A stretch of DNA of 64,000 nucleotides from Euzebyella marina (GCF_014855515.1 NZ_JACYFK010000002.1:124001-188000); one strand, 5' to 3'. Numbered from the stretch's first letter, positions 17,412 to 26,608 are shown. Numbers and translations are program-made. Notes: generated from the letters alone by a model not told the origin.

Positions 17412-17855
17412 ATGAAAATCAATTGGGGAACATCGATAGTACTGGCATTTACTGTATTTATTGCCTTTATACTCTTTTTCGTTATTCGAATGAGCGTTGA
17501 CCATCGGGCAGACCATGATTTGGTTACCGAAGAATACTATAGGCACGAACTTGCCTATCAGCATGAAATAGATGCCGAGAAGAATGCCAAGAATGGCAAG
17601 CAACTATCGATTGAAAAAACGGAAGAAGGACTTTTAATAGCCTTCCCAAAAGAAATACATCCTCAAGAAATAAAAGGAAGAGTGTCCCTTTACAGGCCAT
17701 CCGACAAGCATCTGGACTTTGACCTCGATTTACGTCTGTCCAACAATTATTTGCTTATACCTGACAACCGTTTGTTGGGTGGCCGTTGGGACATTAAGGT
17801 ATTCTGGTCTTACGAAGGCCAAGATTATTTACAAAAAGAAAATTTAGTTTATTAA
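17412..17855 (+). CDS. ccoH: FixH/CcoH family protein
   Basis: A 147-residue protein with one N-terminal membrane helix (SIVLAFTVFIAFILFFVI) followed by the family's DHDLVTEEYYRHELAYQ stretch and a periplasmic beta domain. CcoH/FixH proteins assist cbb3 oxidase assembly or stability. It starts 6 bp after ccoG and ends 1 bp before the next gene. Confidence 0.92.
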   Translation: MKINWGTSIVLAFTVFIAFILFFVIRMSVDHRADHDLVTEEYYRHELAYQHEIDAEKNAKNGKQLSIEKTEEGLLIAFPKEIHPQEIKGRVSLYRPSDKHLDFDLDLRLSNNYLLIPDNRLLGGRWDIKVFWSYEGQDYLQKENLVY

Positions 17856-17856
17856 A

Positions 17857-18564
17857 ATGCTCTATTCGGCTATCATTTTAGGGTTAATGGGCAGTTTGCA
17901 CTGCATCGGTATGTGCGGCCCCATAGCCTTTATGTTGCCAGTTGATAGAAATAAAGGTCTGAAGAGGCTTTTGCAAATAGCGATTTATCATGTGGGGCGT
18001 CTTTTATCCTACGGTCTTTTGGGGTTACTGTTTGGTTGGTTAGGAAGAGGACTTTACGTTTTTGGCTTACAGCAAAAACTATCGATCGCTACAGGTTTGC
18101 TAATGATTCTTTTGGTATTGCTTCCTTCAAAAATCTTAGACAAGTATAGTTTATCAAAACCGATATATAGGTCGATTTCCAAAATAAAATCACGATTGGG
18201 CAAAGAATTGAAAAAGAAAACACCGGATACTTTTTTGACCATTGGGTTTTTAAACGGGTTATTGCCCTGCGGCCTTGTTTACATGTCATTATTTGCTTCG
18301 ATAGCTATGGGAAACCCCGGTCAAGGAGCCTTGTACATGGTTCTGTTTGGCTTGGGCACCGTACCTTTAATGACCGGAGTAGTTTATTTTAGCGGGTTGA
18401 TAAGAGGAGAGCGTAGATTGAAAGTTCAAAAATTGATTCCCGTATTTGTGATTTTAGTAGCTTGTCTTTTCATTCTTCGAGGTCTTGGTTTGGGCATACC
18501 CTACGTTTCTCCTGCACCGGTACATCAAATAGCCGCCACTTCTACCATAGAGTGCCATAATTGA
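17857..18564 (+). CDS. TauE/SafE-like (UreH-type) membrane protein of the cco cluster
   Basis: A 235-residue protein with about six membrane helices. The N-terminal motif GSLHCIGMCGP and the later GFLNGLLPCGLVYMSL are hallmarks of the UreH/TauE-like subgroup related to the DsbD membrane domain, with paired cysteines (HCIGMC and PCG). It is the last gene of the cco operon, one base after ccoH. In Bacteroidetes this family regularly ends cco clusters, suggesting a part in metal or thiol handling during oxidase maturation; transport of sulfite is not implied. Confidence 0.85.
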   Translation: MLYSAIILGLMGSLHCIGMCGPIAFMLPVDRNKGLKRLLQIAIYHVGRLLSYGLLGLLFGWLGRGLYVFGLQQKLSIATGLLMILLVLLPSKILDKYSLSKPIYRSISKIKSRLGKELKKKTPDTFLTIGFLNGLLPCGLVYMSLFASIAMGNPGQGALYMVLFGLGTVPLMTGVVYFSGLIRGERRLKVQKLIPVFVILVACLFILRGLGLGIPYVSPAPVHQIAATSTIECHN

Positions 18565-18623
18565 TTCAAATTTAAGTTGGTGCCTATTGTGGATTAAAAG
18601 GTAACTTAAGGCTTCATTTCAAT

Positions 18624-18631
18624 TATCTTTG
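18624..18631 (+). promoter_or_regulatory. -7 promoter element of the GNAT gene
   Basis: TATCTTTG, perfect TAnnTTTG. The expected start near 18636 gives a leader of about 30 nt before the ATG at 18667. No Fnr-type palindrome sits at the activator distance here, so this gene seems outside the low-oxygen group. Confidence 0.6.
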
Positions 18632-18666
18632 CATTTTTTCTACCAAAGCATAGATACAATTTGATA

Positions 18667-19353
18667 ATGATAGCTTTAGAGAAACAACTCAAAAACCCTG
18701 TTTGGCATTCCTTAAATGAAACCCACAAAAAATTTGCGGTTGAAATAAACGGGGTACGTTTTTACAACCCTGAAGTTTGCCCTTTTGGTTCTTTTGAAGA
18801 TGTGGGGAAAACTGTTGTAGCTTCCAATGAATATGTAAAAGGAACCGATGAATTTTTCTATGTTTCTGAAAATCAAATTCCTTTGGTAGACGATACGAAA
18901 GTAGCGCTCGTTAAAAAAATAGACGGTTGCCAGATGGTACTGAACCAATTGGCAAATGTTGAAATCACGGAGAAAATCTTTCCCCTGGCAAAAGAAATGA
19001 TGGATGAGATCTATGATTTGGTTTGGATGGTGATGCCGGGCTATTACAGAAAAAGAACCTATGAAATGGGTAAGTACTTCGGTATTTTCAGAGATGGTAA
19101 ATTGGTGTCAGTTACCGGGCAGCGTATGCAGACCGATCAATTTATTGAAGTAAGCGCCGTAGTAACCCACCCCAATTATACCCGACAGGGCTTAGCGAAG
19201 CAATTGATCGCTCATACGACCAAGGAGATTCTAAAAGACGGAAAAACCCCGATTTTACATACGAACAAGGGCAATTTGGCTATTTCATTATATGAAAAAT
19301 TAGGTTTTGAACTAACGAGGGACATGAACTGGTGGTTGTATCGAAAATTATAA
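18667..19353 (+). CDS. GNAT-family N-acetyltransferase
   Basis: A 228-residue protein whose C-terminal half is a GNAT acetyltransferase fold: VSAVVTHPNYTRQGLAKQLI is the strand 4 and acetyl-CoA pyrophosphate loop (variant of RxxGxG/A), followed by LHTNKGNLAISLYEKLGFEL, the typical motif B. The N-terminal half resembles no domain I know and may bind the substrate. Start at ATG 18667 rather than the in-frame TTG two codons upstream. Substrate unknown. Confidence 0.82.
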   Translation: MIALEKQLKNPVWHSLNETHKKFAVEINGVRFYNPEVCPFGSFEDVGKTVVASNEYVKGTDEFFYVSENQIPLVDDTKVALVKKIDGCQMVLNQLANVEITEKIFPLAKEMMDEIYDLVWMVMPGYYRKRTYEMGKYFGIFRDGKLVSVTGQRMQTDQFIEVSAVVTHPNYTRQGLAKQLIAHTTKEILKDGKTPILHTNKGNLAISLYEKLGFELTRDMNWWLYRKL

Positions 19354-19413
19354 ATTAAAACCATTTGTAAGCACTCCACTTTAAGAACCAGTAGCCCCGT
19401 GTAAATAAAATAC

Positions 19414-19872
19414 TTATTCCTTCCCTCTGTATTTTCCAGTGATATCTGTTATGCGGATGATGTAGACAATTGGAGGTTCTGCACCGGTGAGTTTGCTCGA
19501 GAAATCACTTATAAATTTTGCTTCCCCATTCTTTTTTTGATTGATGACCATTTTGACACCTTCGGAAAACTTATGAAGGTATTTTTTGGCATCACTTCCT
19601 TTTAATTCTTCAAATTTGCCCTGTATCAACACAGACTGCCAATGTTGCACATCTTTAATATCGTCTACTTGAAGCGAAACCGAAGGAAAACGCCTCATAG
19701 ATTCTATTTTATGACCCACGTAGGAGTAACTGATGATACACTTATCTTCTGCATCATGAAAATAAGTGATGGGTATAACGCAAGGGCTCTTTCCGGAAAT
19801 AAAGCCCAATCGCCCGATATAGTTGTCGCCAAGTAGTTCAAGGCAGCCTGATATTTCTAAATTTTCAATCAT
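19414..19872 (-). CDS. pyridoxamine 5'-phosphate oxidase-like flavin-binding protein
   Basis: A 152-residue split-barrel protein of the PNPOx-like/NimA group: GRLGFISGKSPCVIPITYFH, then IISYSYVGHKIESMRRFPSVSLQVD and the strand SVLIQGKFEEL. Such proteins bind FMN or heme; the reaction is unknown. It lies 92 bp downstream of hemN on the same strand, so it may be the second gene of the Fnr-controlled hemN transcript. No separate -7 element was found in the gap. Confidence 0.85.
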   Translation of the reverse strand: MIENLEISGCLELLGDNYIGRLGFISGKSPCVIPITYFHDAEDKCIISYSYVGHKIESMRRFPSVSLQVDDIKDVQHWQSVLIQGKFEELKGSDAKKYLHKFSEGVKMVINQKKNGEAKFISDFSSKLTGAEPPIVYIIRITDITGKYRGKE

Positions 19873-19964
19873 CTCTTTTACTTTTTAATTTACGGAATAT
19901 TTCAAATCGGATATTTCTGTTTTTCTATTCTATTTAAAAATGTTGGTCGAACGTGTTTGCCAAC

Positions 19965-21317
19965 TTATACCGTCATCGAAAATAGGCGATTGGTAGGTTT
20001 GTCTCTTTGTAAATAAAGGTCAAATGCCATACACACATTTCTGACATAGGGTCGACCTTTTTCTGTTATAACAATTCTATTTTTCCCAATATTGACCAAT
20101 CCATCTTTTTCCATTTCTTCTAACTTTTGGGCGGCGGGTTGCATCAATCCGTTATCTTCCCTGGTCCAGCTGGTTTCTAAGCGACACATTAGGTTCAAGA
20201 TATGTTGGCGAATGCTTTGGTCTTCATCCGTTAATATGTGACCACGAAATATGGGGATTACCTCATTATCGACCAAGTGTTGATACTCTTCAATGCTCTT
20301 GACATTTTGAGCAAAACCGTACCAACTATCACTAATACTTGATACGCCAAGGCCTATCATTAACTGGGTCGTGGCATCGGTATACCCCATGAAATTACGA
20401 TGTAAAGAACCACTTTTAACCGATTGATAAAGACTGTCGCTGGGTAGAGCAAAATGATCCATGCCTATTTCATAATAGCCATGTTGTTGTAAAAGCGACT
20501 TACCCACCTCGTATTGTTCACGTTTTTCATCGGCAGTAGGTAAATCTTCCTCTTTATAGCCTCGTTGACCATTACCCTTAAGCCAAGGGGTGTGGGCATA
20601 GCTGTAAAATGCCAAACGGTCGGGCCTAAGCAAGTTAGTTTTATTGACTGTTTCAATAACATCATTTTTTGATTGATGTGGTAGGCCAAAAATAATATCG
20701 TGACCGATAGACGTGTAACCGATTTGTCTGGCCCATTCGGTAACCCGTTTTACATTTTCAAAAGGTTGAATGCGATGAATGGCTCTCTGAACTTTCAGGT
20801 TATAATCTTGAACGCCAAAACTGACCCTTCTAAAACCTAGTTCAAAAAGGGTTTCTAATTGTTCGTAGGTAGTATTGTTGGGGTGGCCTTCAAAGCTGAA
20901 TTCATAATCTATTGCTTTGTGTGCTTTACGAAAGATTCCTTTGACGAGCATTTGTAAATTTTCAGAAGAAAAAAATGTGGGGGTGCCACCACCCAGATGT
21001 AATTGTTTAATGATGGGTTTCTTACCAAATAGATTACAATAAAGTTGCCACTCTTTTAAAACGGATTGAATATAGGGTACTTCAACTTCATGCCTTTTGG
21101 TTATTCGCTTATGGCATCCGCAGAAAGTACATAGGCTTTCGCAGAATGGTAAATGTATATACAGGCTTATACCTTCTTCACTACTTTCTTTAAAGCTCTG
21201 TTGTACCGAAAGGTTCCACTTTTTACCTGAAAATTCTTTTATATTCCAAAAGGGTACGGTTGGGTAACTCGTGTAACGGGGCCCCGCTACATTATATTTT
21301 TGAATAAGTTGGCACAT
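19965..21317 (-). CDS. hemN: oxygen-independent coproporphyrinogen III dehydrogenase
   Basis: A 450-residue radical SAM enzyme converting coproporphyrinogen III to protoporphyrinogen IX without oxygen. The iron-sulfur motif CESLCTFCGC follows YIHLPF, and HLGGGTPTFFS is the family's SAM-binding segment. N-terminal YNVAGPRYTSYPTVPFW is the true HemN signature, separating it from the HemW group. It is preceded by a Fnr-type promoter, fitting heme synthesis for cbb3 oxidase at low oxygen. The leader is about 11 nt. Confidence 0.95.
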   Translation of the reverse strand: MCQLIQKYNVAGPRYTSYPTVPFWNIKEFSGKKWNLSVQQSFKESSEEGISLYIHLPFCESLCTFCGCHKRITKRHEVEVPYIQSVLKEWQLYCNLFGKKPIIKQLHLGGGTPTFFSSENLQMLVKGIFRKAHKAIDYEFSFEGHPNNTTYEQLETLFELGFRRVSFGVQDYNLKVQRAIHRIQPFENVKRVTEWARQIGYTSIGHDIIFGLPHQSKNDVIETVNKTNLLRPDRLAFYSYAHTPWLKGNGQRGYKEEDLPTADEKREQYEVGKSLLQQHGYYEIGMDHFALPSDSLYQSVKSGSLHRNFMGYTDATTQLMIGLGVSSISDSWYGFAQNVKSIEEYQHLVDNEVIPIFRGHILTDEDQSIRQHILNLMCRLETSWTREDNGLMQPAAQKLEEMEKDGLVNIGKNRIVITEKGRPYVRNVCMAFDLYLQRDKPTNRLFSMTV

Positions 21318-21332
21318 ATGAACGTTTTAGGG

Positions 21333-21375
21333 CAAACTTAAATGTATCGGTATCTAAAAAATATGACAAATGTCA
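21333..21375 (-). promoter_or_regulatory. Fnr/Crp-type promoter of hemN
   Basis: The palindrome TGAC-AAAT-GTCA, a perfect inverted repeat of its half-sites, lies at 21364-21375 (centre 21369.5). On the minus strand TAAGTTTG at 21340-21333 is a perfect TAnnTTTG element whose last base is 36.5 bp from the centre, as at the other Fnr-type sites in the window. Confidence 0.8.
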
Positions 21376-21525
21376 GTCGAGGTTATGTTTTCTATCATCT
21401 ATTTCCTTTTAGGGCAAAGCCAAAAAACTATAAGTTTCAGATAAGAATTAGGCAGTTTTTTACTGGGCTTCTTTCGTATCTTTCGCGTTTATTATGACAA
21501 TTGCTGAGATATTGGCAAAAATCAA

Positions 21526-22659
21526 ATGAATTTTATGAGACTTAATTACGCAGTAATTCTGCTTTTTATCACCCATTTTTGTCTTCTGGGTCAAAAACCT
21601 AATGATGTAACAGGCAAGTTTTATATTCCTCCGATGGAGAAAGTAGGGGAAGGGGCCCTCTTAAAACGAGAGTTCATCTACCCCTTAGACCAGAGACCGG
21701 AGGCCAGCGCCCACGCTTCGACCATTGTTGAGACCCCTTCAGGTATGGTTGCTGCTTTTTTCGCCGGTCCGCATGAGAATCACCCCGATGTAGGCATTCG
21801 GGTTTCACATTTAAAAGATGGTAAGTGGACATGGCCGGTGGAGGTGGCTAACGGTTTTCATAATGATACGTTGCGGTATGCCACGTGGAATCCTGTACTA
21901 TTTCAACCAAAAGAAGGTCCTCTCTATCTTTTTTATAAGGAAGGCCCCAACCCTCGTGACTGGTGGGGTATGATGAAGTATTCTACCGACGATGGTTATA
22001 CCTGGTCTTATGGTGAGAAGATTGGAGAAGACGAGAAAGTAGGTCATTTATTGGGTCCCGTAAAGAACAAATCGTTTCAATTGGCAGACGGAAGTATTTT
22101 GCACCCATCTAGCAGTGAAAGAATTGAAGGTGATGAGACTTTTTGGAAAATACATTTTGAAAAATCGGACGCCAAGATGAAAAATTGGGAGGTAATTGGT
22201 CCTATTCATGACGGAGTTACTTTTGATGCCATACAACCTAGTATTATGCAATTAGCTGATGGTAGACTGATGGTGTTGGCGAGAACCCGGCAGGGGGTTT
22301 TGGCCCAATCATGGTCGAGCGACAATGGTAAAACATGGAGCGATGTCAAAAGCATCAATTTGCCGAATCCGAATTCCGGAACCGATGCCGTAACCTTACA
22401 AGATGGTCGACAACTGCTGATATATAATCATAAAGTGCGCACCAAGGAGAATAGGGGTAGGGACTTATTAAATTTAGCCATTTCAGATGATGGTATTAAA
22501 TGGATACCCGTTATGACTATCGAAAATGAAGAATCAGAGCACGGTTACGCCTATCCGGCAATAATACAGTCGAAAGATGGTTTAGTGCATGCTACTTATA
22601 CCTTTAATCGGGAATCTGTGAAATATTTGGTGATTGACCCTAAAAAGTTGGTGGACTAA
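21526..22659 (+). CDS. sialidase-like BNR-repeat protein, secreted
   Basis: A 377-residue protein with an N-terminal signal peptide (RLNYAVILLFITHFCLLG) and a six-bladed propeller of the BNR_2 type. Asp-box motifs are STDDGYTWS, SSDNGKTWS and SDDGIKW. The early segment FFAGPHENHPDVGIRVSH is characteristic of the exo-alpha-sialidase-like group in Bacteroidetes. True sialidase activity is not assured; related propellers act on other glycans. Two ATGs (21526 and 21535) are possible starts. No SusC/D or sugar-degradation genes adjoin it. Confidence 0.8.
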   Translation: MNFMRLNYAVILLFITHFCLLGQKPNDVTGKFYIPPMEKVGEGALLKREFIYPLDQRPEASAHASTIVETPSGMVAAFFAGPHENHPDVGIRVSHLKDGKWTWPVEVANGFHNDTLRYATWNPVLFQPKEGPLYLFYKEGPNPRDWWGMMKYSTDDGYTWSYGEKIGEDEKVGHLLGPVKNKSFQLADGSILHPSSSERIEGDETFWKIHFEKSDAKMKNWEVIGPIHDGVTFDAIQPSIMQLADGRLMVLARTRQGVLAQSWSSDNGKTWSDVKSINLPNPNSGTDAVTLQDGRQLLIYNHKVRTKENRGRDLLNLAISDDGIKWIPVMTIENEESEHGYAYPAIIQSKDGLVHATYTFNRESVKYLVIDPKKLVD

Positions 22660-22686
22660 TAAAAAGGTAGGATTTTAATAGTTACC

Positions 22687-23157
22687 CTATTTGATAATTT
22701 GAAAAGCTCTTTCAGCCTGGTTGTTTTCCCACTTTAGTTCGTTGTTGTACCAAACTTTTGTGACGATTTCAGTGGACCCGGATTTTTCTATCTGAGATTT
22801 GATGATATCTGATTCGGACTCTGAGAATTGAATTTTCGTCTCCGAAATATGATTTTCTACCATGTTCGTGCTAGGAAAAACTATAAGTTCAACGCCACCG
22901 TCTGTTTCCACCGTATTTAATCCTTTGGGATAATCTAAGTTTCCCTCGTAATATCTTTCCCATACGCCATTAATATTATGGTATACGGTAAGTTCTGAAA
23001 GTTTGTACCCATTAGCTACTTCAAACAAATTTTCTCCTTCTGCGTTGAGGTATTTGATGGTAATGGCAGTATCGATAAAGGTACAGCAATCTTTTTCATC
23101 ATTGGAGCAGCCTAAAAGTAGCATGACAAGGCTTAAAGTGAACAAGAATCCTTTCAT
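22687..23157 (-). CDS. hypothetical lipoprotein
   Basis: A 156-residue protein with a lipoprotein signal peptide: MKGFLFTLSLVMLLLGC, with lipid attachment predicted on the cysteine at residue 17. The mature part starts SNDEKDCC and is beta-rich, with many acidic residues; no family recognised. It is convergent with the sialidase-like gene (27 bp gap) and may be co-transcribed with the HExxH membrane protein gene upstream. Confidence 0.75.
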   Translation of the reverse strand: MKGFLFTLSLVMLLLGCSNDEKDCCTFIDTAITIKYLNAEGENLFEVANGYKLSELTVYHNINGVWERYYEGNLDYPKGLNTVETDGGVELIVFPSTNMVENHISETKIQFSESESDIIKSQIEKSGSTEIVTKVWYNNELKWENNQAERAFQIIK

Positions 23158-23204
23158 ATGTAGTAAGAATGGCAGTTATAATGCTCTATCGTACTTAAAG
23201 ATAA

Positions 23205-23753
23205 TTAAATGATTCTTATGGCATGCATTTGATTGGCTATAATTAAGATAGAACTGAAAAGCATAATCAAAAAAGTAGTCGCTAAATGAAATTTCCGACT
23301 AAGATTAAACATCTTACCAATTTTGTAAACCAAAAAGAAGAGGAGAAGGCTAACGATTGCAGGGAGGGTGAAAGTTCCTAGATTAAAAAACTCACTAATT
23401 CTACCTTCGTCGTTGGCATTGATGAGATTCATAAAACCCGCTAGAGCCCGCATATAAAAAGCGCTGAAAAGAAAAAGGTAAAGATGTTTATTCCAACCCT
23501 TACTGCTCAGGATAAAATAAAAGCAAAAACCTTGTATAATGGTTATTAAAGGCCCAGCAGCTGAAACCAGTATTCGATGTACTTCAGTTGGGGAGGCGAC
23601 GTCTTCAAATGAGGTGCCATTTAGATACAACGCACTTTGGTAGCCCAAAGAAACGCTTGTCAACCAATGCGCAAATTCGTGCAAAAGCCAAGTGGAAAGT
23701 ACGGCTGCCATAGCCATAACGATATAAGGTAAATCGACTTTTTGATGGTTCAT
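23205..23753 (-). CDS. integral membrane protein with HExxH motif (M50-like)
   Basis: A 182-residue protein with about five membrane helices. The first helix contains LLHEFAHWL, an HExxH motif in a membrane as in M50 site-2 protease-like enzymes, and SAAGPLITIIQGF is similar to the AGP-type segment that follows in that group. A candidate third ligand is the Asp in NANDEGRIS. It is short for a complete M50 protease and has no PDZ domain, so peptidase activity is uncertain. Confidence 0.65.
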   Translation of the reverse strand: MNHQKVDLPYIVMAMAAVLSTWLLHEFAHWLTSVSLGYQSALYLNGTSFEDVASPTEVHRILVSAAGPLITIIQGFCFYFILSSKGWNKHLYLFLFSAFYMRALAGFMNLINANDEGRISEFFNLGTFTLPAIVSLLLFFLVYKIGKMFNLSRKFHLATTFLIMLFSSILIIANQMHAIRII

Positions 23754-23949
23754 TTTTTCTGCGGAAGTATAACGTCGTTTGTGAGAAGTTGCAAAGAGAA
23801 CTCGCTTGAATAATTAATATAAAAGATTTGTATTGTAATTGAAAGGAATGTTACAGCTTAAAGTAAAACTTTAAGAATTAAGATAAGAGAATTATCTTTA
23901 GATTAAGGTATTTAATAAATTGATAATAAGCATATTGAAATTAATATAA

Positions 23950-24390
23950 CTATTGTGTATTTTCTAATACTCTTTCCAATCGGTCAAAATTATCTTCGTT
24001 TTTCGGAAGTGCGAATTTTCTAATTTTAGCACATTCTTCTGGTGTATTAAAAACCATTCGAAAAGAAATGTTGGTTTTTGTTTCACTCAGTTTTTCGAAG
24101 CCAACTTCCATGTCAAAATAAGGTTGGGTGATGCGTCTCCAAGAAACTAATTTTTGAGGTATCACAATTTTAAACGCGGAAGTATTTCGATAATTACCAA
24201 CTTCAGGTCCGTGCATGGTCAAATCCCACTTTCCACCTGGTCGCAAATCAAACTCGTGAATAGTATTGCTAAATCCATTTGGTCCCCACCAGTTTTTTAA
24301 ATGGTCAGGGTTCTCGAAAGCCAGATATACTTTCTCAACAGAATAATTCAGTATCCGCGAGCTAAAAATTTCATTATCTGTTGGTTTCAT
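23950..24390 (-). CDS. SRPBCC (AHSA1-like) protein
   Basis: A 146-residue START-like ligand-binding fold: VEKVYLAFENPDHLKNWWGP, then FDLRPGGKWDLTMHGPEV and the closing helix. The WWGP and RPGG motifs are typical of the AHSA1 subgroup. Start placed at ATG 24390; an in-frame GTG two codons upstream is less likely. Ligand unknown. A second SRPBCC gene lies at 26114-26608. Confidence 0.85.
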   Translation of the reverse strand: MKPTDNEIFSSRILNYSVEKVYLAFENPDHLKNWWGPNGFSNTIHEFDLRPGGKWDLTMHGPEVGNYRNTSAFKIVIPQKLVSWRRITQPYFDMEVGFEKLSETKTNISFRMVFNTPEECAKIRKFALPKNEDNFDRLERVLENTQ

Positions 24391-24491
24391 AGCCACAAAC
24401 TACTTTTGAAATGACACACCAAATTGGCTATTCGATTGTTTTATAGCTCTTCGCAGCTAAAATTAATAATTTGGTCGCTTCGCTTAGATAT

Positions 24492-26072
24492 TTAATTACT
24501 ACCCATTATCCATCCCTTATATATCTCTTTCTGTAAATAAGTGGGGTTATCAACGGGAACAATTTTATAGGTCTTCTCGTTTTCGCCTACTTTTTTAAGT
24601 TCTAAACCAGCAAAACCAAGATAAACCTTATAATCTAATGGTTTAGTAGTATATACATACTCGAAAATTGATGTCAGTTTAGTGCCCGCAATATTTTCAC
24701 ATGCTTGTTGAAACTCAGCATCGGTAAAACCACGGTTCAAATTTTTATAATATTCCCAATACAAATAACGCATTACATCATCAAGCGATTTTTTATTTTG
24801 GGTAGCATTTCTAATGGCAAAGTCTAATAGCAATCCAACTATAGGACCCTTTTGGTAGTAAGAAATGGTTTTTCCCTTTTCGGGGCCTTGGTTGCCGAAC
24901 GGACCATCGCTCCATGTTTGAAAGCTTGATTGTACTAGAGATTGAAATGCTTTTCCCGGATTGTTTTCAAAGTGATTGATGTGCCTTTCAAAATTGCGGA
25001 GCAACGTTTTATCATCAGATATTTGTGCGCGATTCACAACCAGATACTCATAATAAACGGTTAACCCCTCACTCACCCATAGCATTGTAGTTTTACTGCC
25101 CTCATCGTAGTCAAAAGGACCCAGCTCAAAGGGACGAATACGTTTCACATTGTAATGATGAAAATATTCATGAGCCAAAAAATTGAGCACCTTCATAAGG
25201 TGGTCCTCATTGTTCAATTGATTACCATCGAAACTAATTGTGGTATTGTTTAAATGCTCAATACCGCCTTGTCCGGGGCCGATACCTATAAATGTATAAT
25301 TCTTATAAGGTATATCACCAATAACATTCACTGATGACTGTACGATACGGCGAAGCTTTTCGACGAATGAATTTCTGTCGAAATTACCAAGTTTATAGCC
25401 CAAAAAGCGATGTTCTATTCCATTCACGTAAAAGGAAGTTAGGGAATCTAAGTTGCCCAAAAGAATTGGGGAATCGTAAAGTATATCAAAATTTGGTGAT
25501 TGAAAAGTACTTTTGGTATTCTCCGATTCTGGAAGCCCAGTAGCAATCGACGTCCATATTTTGTTGTTGTTTATTCGAACAGTAGCGGGGTAGTCTAGGT
25601 ATCCATCGACATACATGAAAGAATTTGTAGGTATGATGTATGCACGTTCAATATCAACATAGCTATTGGCTACAAATTCTTTGTGGGTCTGAACTTGATA
25701 GGAAATACTTATTGATTTGTTTGTCGCATTTACGACCTGCCATGAATTATCCGAGTTTTTTACAACTGGTATTGTTTCCCCACCGGAAAGAGTGGCAGAG
25801 ATATTTTTAACATCTTCGGAATAGTTCATAAACTGATAGTAGCCCGGCATCCAATTTGGCATTTTGAGCAGAATCGTATCTTTTTCTACGTCAGATATAT
25901 CAAATTGTATCTCATAATTATGAGATTCAGGCCTTTCGACAGAAATCGTAAATTTAAAGGTGGGTTTCGACTGTAATTGTGCTGTTGAGTATAGGGCGAA
26001 AAAGAAAAAGAACATGAGAATAGCATGTCCTTTAGTCCAATTAAATTGTTTTGGCAATCTTTTAAAATGCAT
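24492..26072 (-). CDS. M61-family (glycyl aminopeptidase-type) metallopeptidase
   Basis: A 526-residue exported protein with an N-terminal signal-like segment (AILMFFFFFALYSTAQ). An M61 N-terminal beta domain is followed by the catalytic domain with FLAHEYFHHYNVKRIRPFEL (HExxH) and WVSEGLTVYYEY carrying the third zinc ligand. It ends shortly after the catalytic domain with DNPTYLQKEIYKGWI, so there is no C-terminal PDZ domain as found in many relatives. It lies between two SRPBCC genes on the same strand; a functional link is not evident. Confidence 0.88.
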   Translation of the reverse strand: MHFKRLPKQFNWTKGHAILMFFFFFALYSTAQLQSKPTFKFTISVERPESHNYEIQFDISDVEKDTILLKMPNWMPGYYQFMNYSEDVKNISATLSGGETIPVVKNSDNSWQVVNATNKSISISYQVQTHKEFVANSYVDIERAYIIPTNSFMYVDGYLDYPATVRINNNKIWTSIATGLPESENTKSTFQSPNFDILYDSPILLGNLDSLTSFYVNGIEHRFLGYKLGNFDRNSFVEKLRRIVQSSVNVIGDIPYKNYTFIGIGPGQGGIEHLNNTTISFDGNQLNNEDHLMKVLNFLAHEYFHHYNVKRIRPFELGPFDYDEGSKTTMLWVSEGLTVYYEYLVVNRAQISDDKTLLRNFERHINHFENNPGKAFQSLVQSSFQTWSDGPFGNQGPEKGKTISYYQKGPIVGLLLDFAIRNATQNKKSLDDVMRYLYWEYYKNLNRGFTDAEFQQACENIAGTKLTSIFEYVYTTKPLDYKVYLGFAGLELKKVGENEKTYKIVPVDNPTYLQKEIYKGWIMGSN

Positions 26073-26113
26073 TATGAATGGTTTCTCTTTAAACCGACAA
26101 GATACACCATAAT

Positions 26114-26608
26114 TTAACGCTCTAGCAATTGGTCTAGGTTTTCTAAAGCCATTGTAAAGCCTTCTTTAAAGCCCATTTCTATCATGGTTTGAATATCTTC
26201 CAATTTATCATGGTGTAAAGTCATATTCACCAATGTTCGCCCGTCTTTGGCAGAAAATTTATTGTTCCATAACGACCTTGGTTTTGTCGTGTTACTATTT
26301 CCATTTTGGTCGCAAAAAGCGTCAAGCCATGATAGCTCTTCATTCATTTCTATCTTTTTATAATCGGCCTTGCACCATGTTTTTTCACCTTCAGGACTGA
26401 CCATGGCGTACAACCAAGTACCACCTTCAATTAACTCTAGAGATTTAGTTTCTACATGGTACGGTTTAGGAGCCCACCATTGATCTAACAGTTCTGAGGT
26501 AGTCCATGCTTTCCAAACCAAGGGTAAATCGGTGTCGAACTCCCTTTTGATTTCAATGGTATTGTTTTCTTCGTCGACTTTAAAGTCAAAAAGCAAATTA
26601 GTTTTCAT
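26114..26608 (-). CDS. SRPBCC (AHSA1-like) protein with paired upstream operators
   Basis: A 164-residue START-like protein: TDLPLVWKAWTTSELLDQWW, the AHSA1 opening, then GGTWLYAMVSPEG and a C-terminal helix with MGFKEGFTMALENLDQLL. In many bacteria this subgroup is cotranscribed with an ArsR-type repressor; none is seen nearby. Its promoter (TATATTTG, minus strand, 26668-26661) is flanked by two copies of a 19-bp operator-like repeat, suggesting tight repression by a regulator encoded elsewhere. Confidence 0.86.
   Translation of the reverse strand: MKTNLLFDFKVDEENNTIEIKREFDTDLPLVWKAWTTSELLDQWWAPKPYHVETKSLELIEGGTWLYAMVSPEGEKTWCKADYKKIEMNEELSWLDAFCDQNGNSNTTKPRSLWNNKFSAKDGRTLVNMTLHHDKLEDIQTMIEMGFKEGFTMALENLDQLLER

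Noticed and set aside
18589-18600. Fnr-type site in front of the GNAT gene
   Set aside because: At the activator distance from its -7 box there is no TGA-N-TCA palindrome, so the gene was left out of the predicted regulon.
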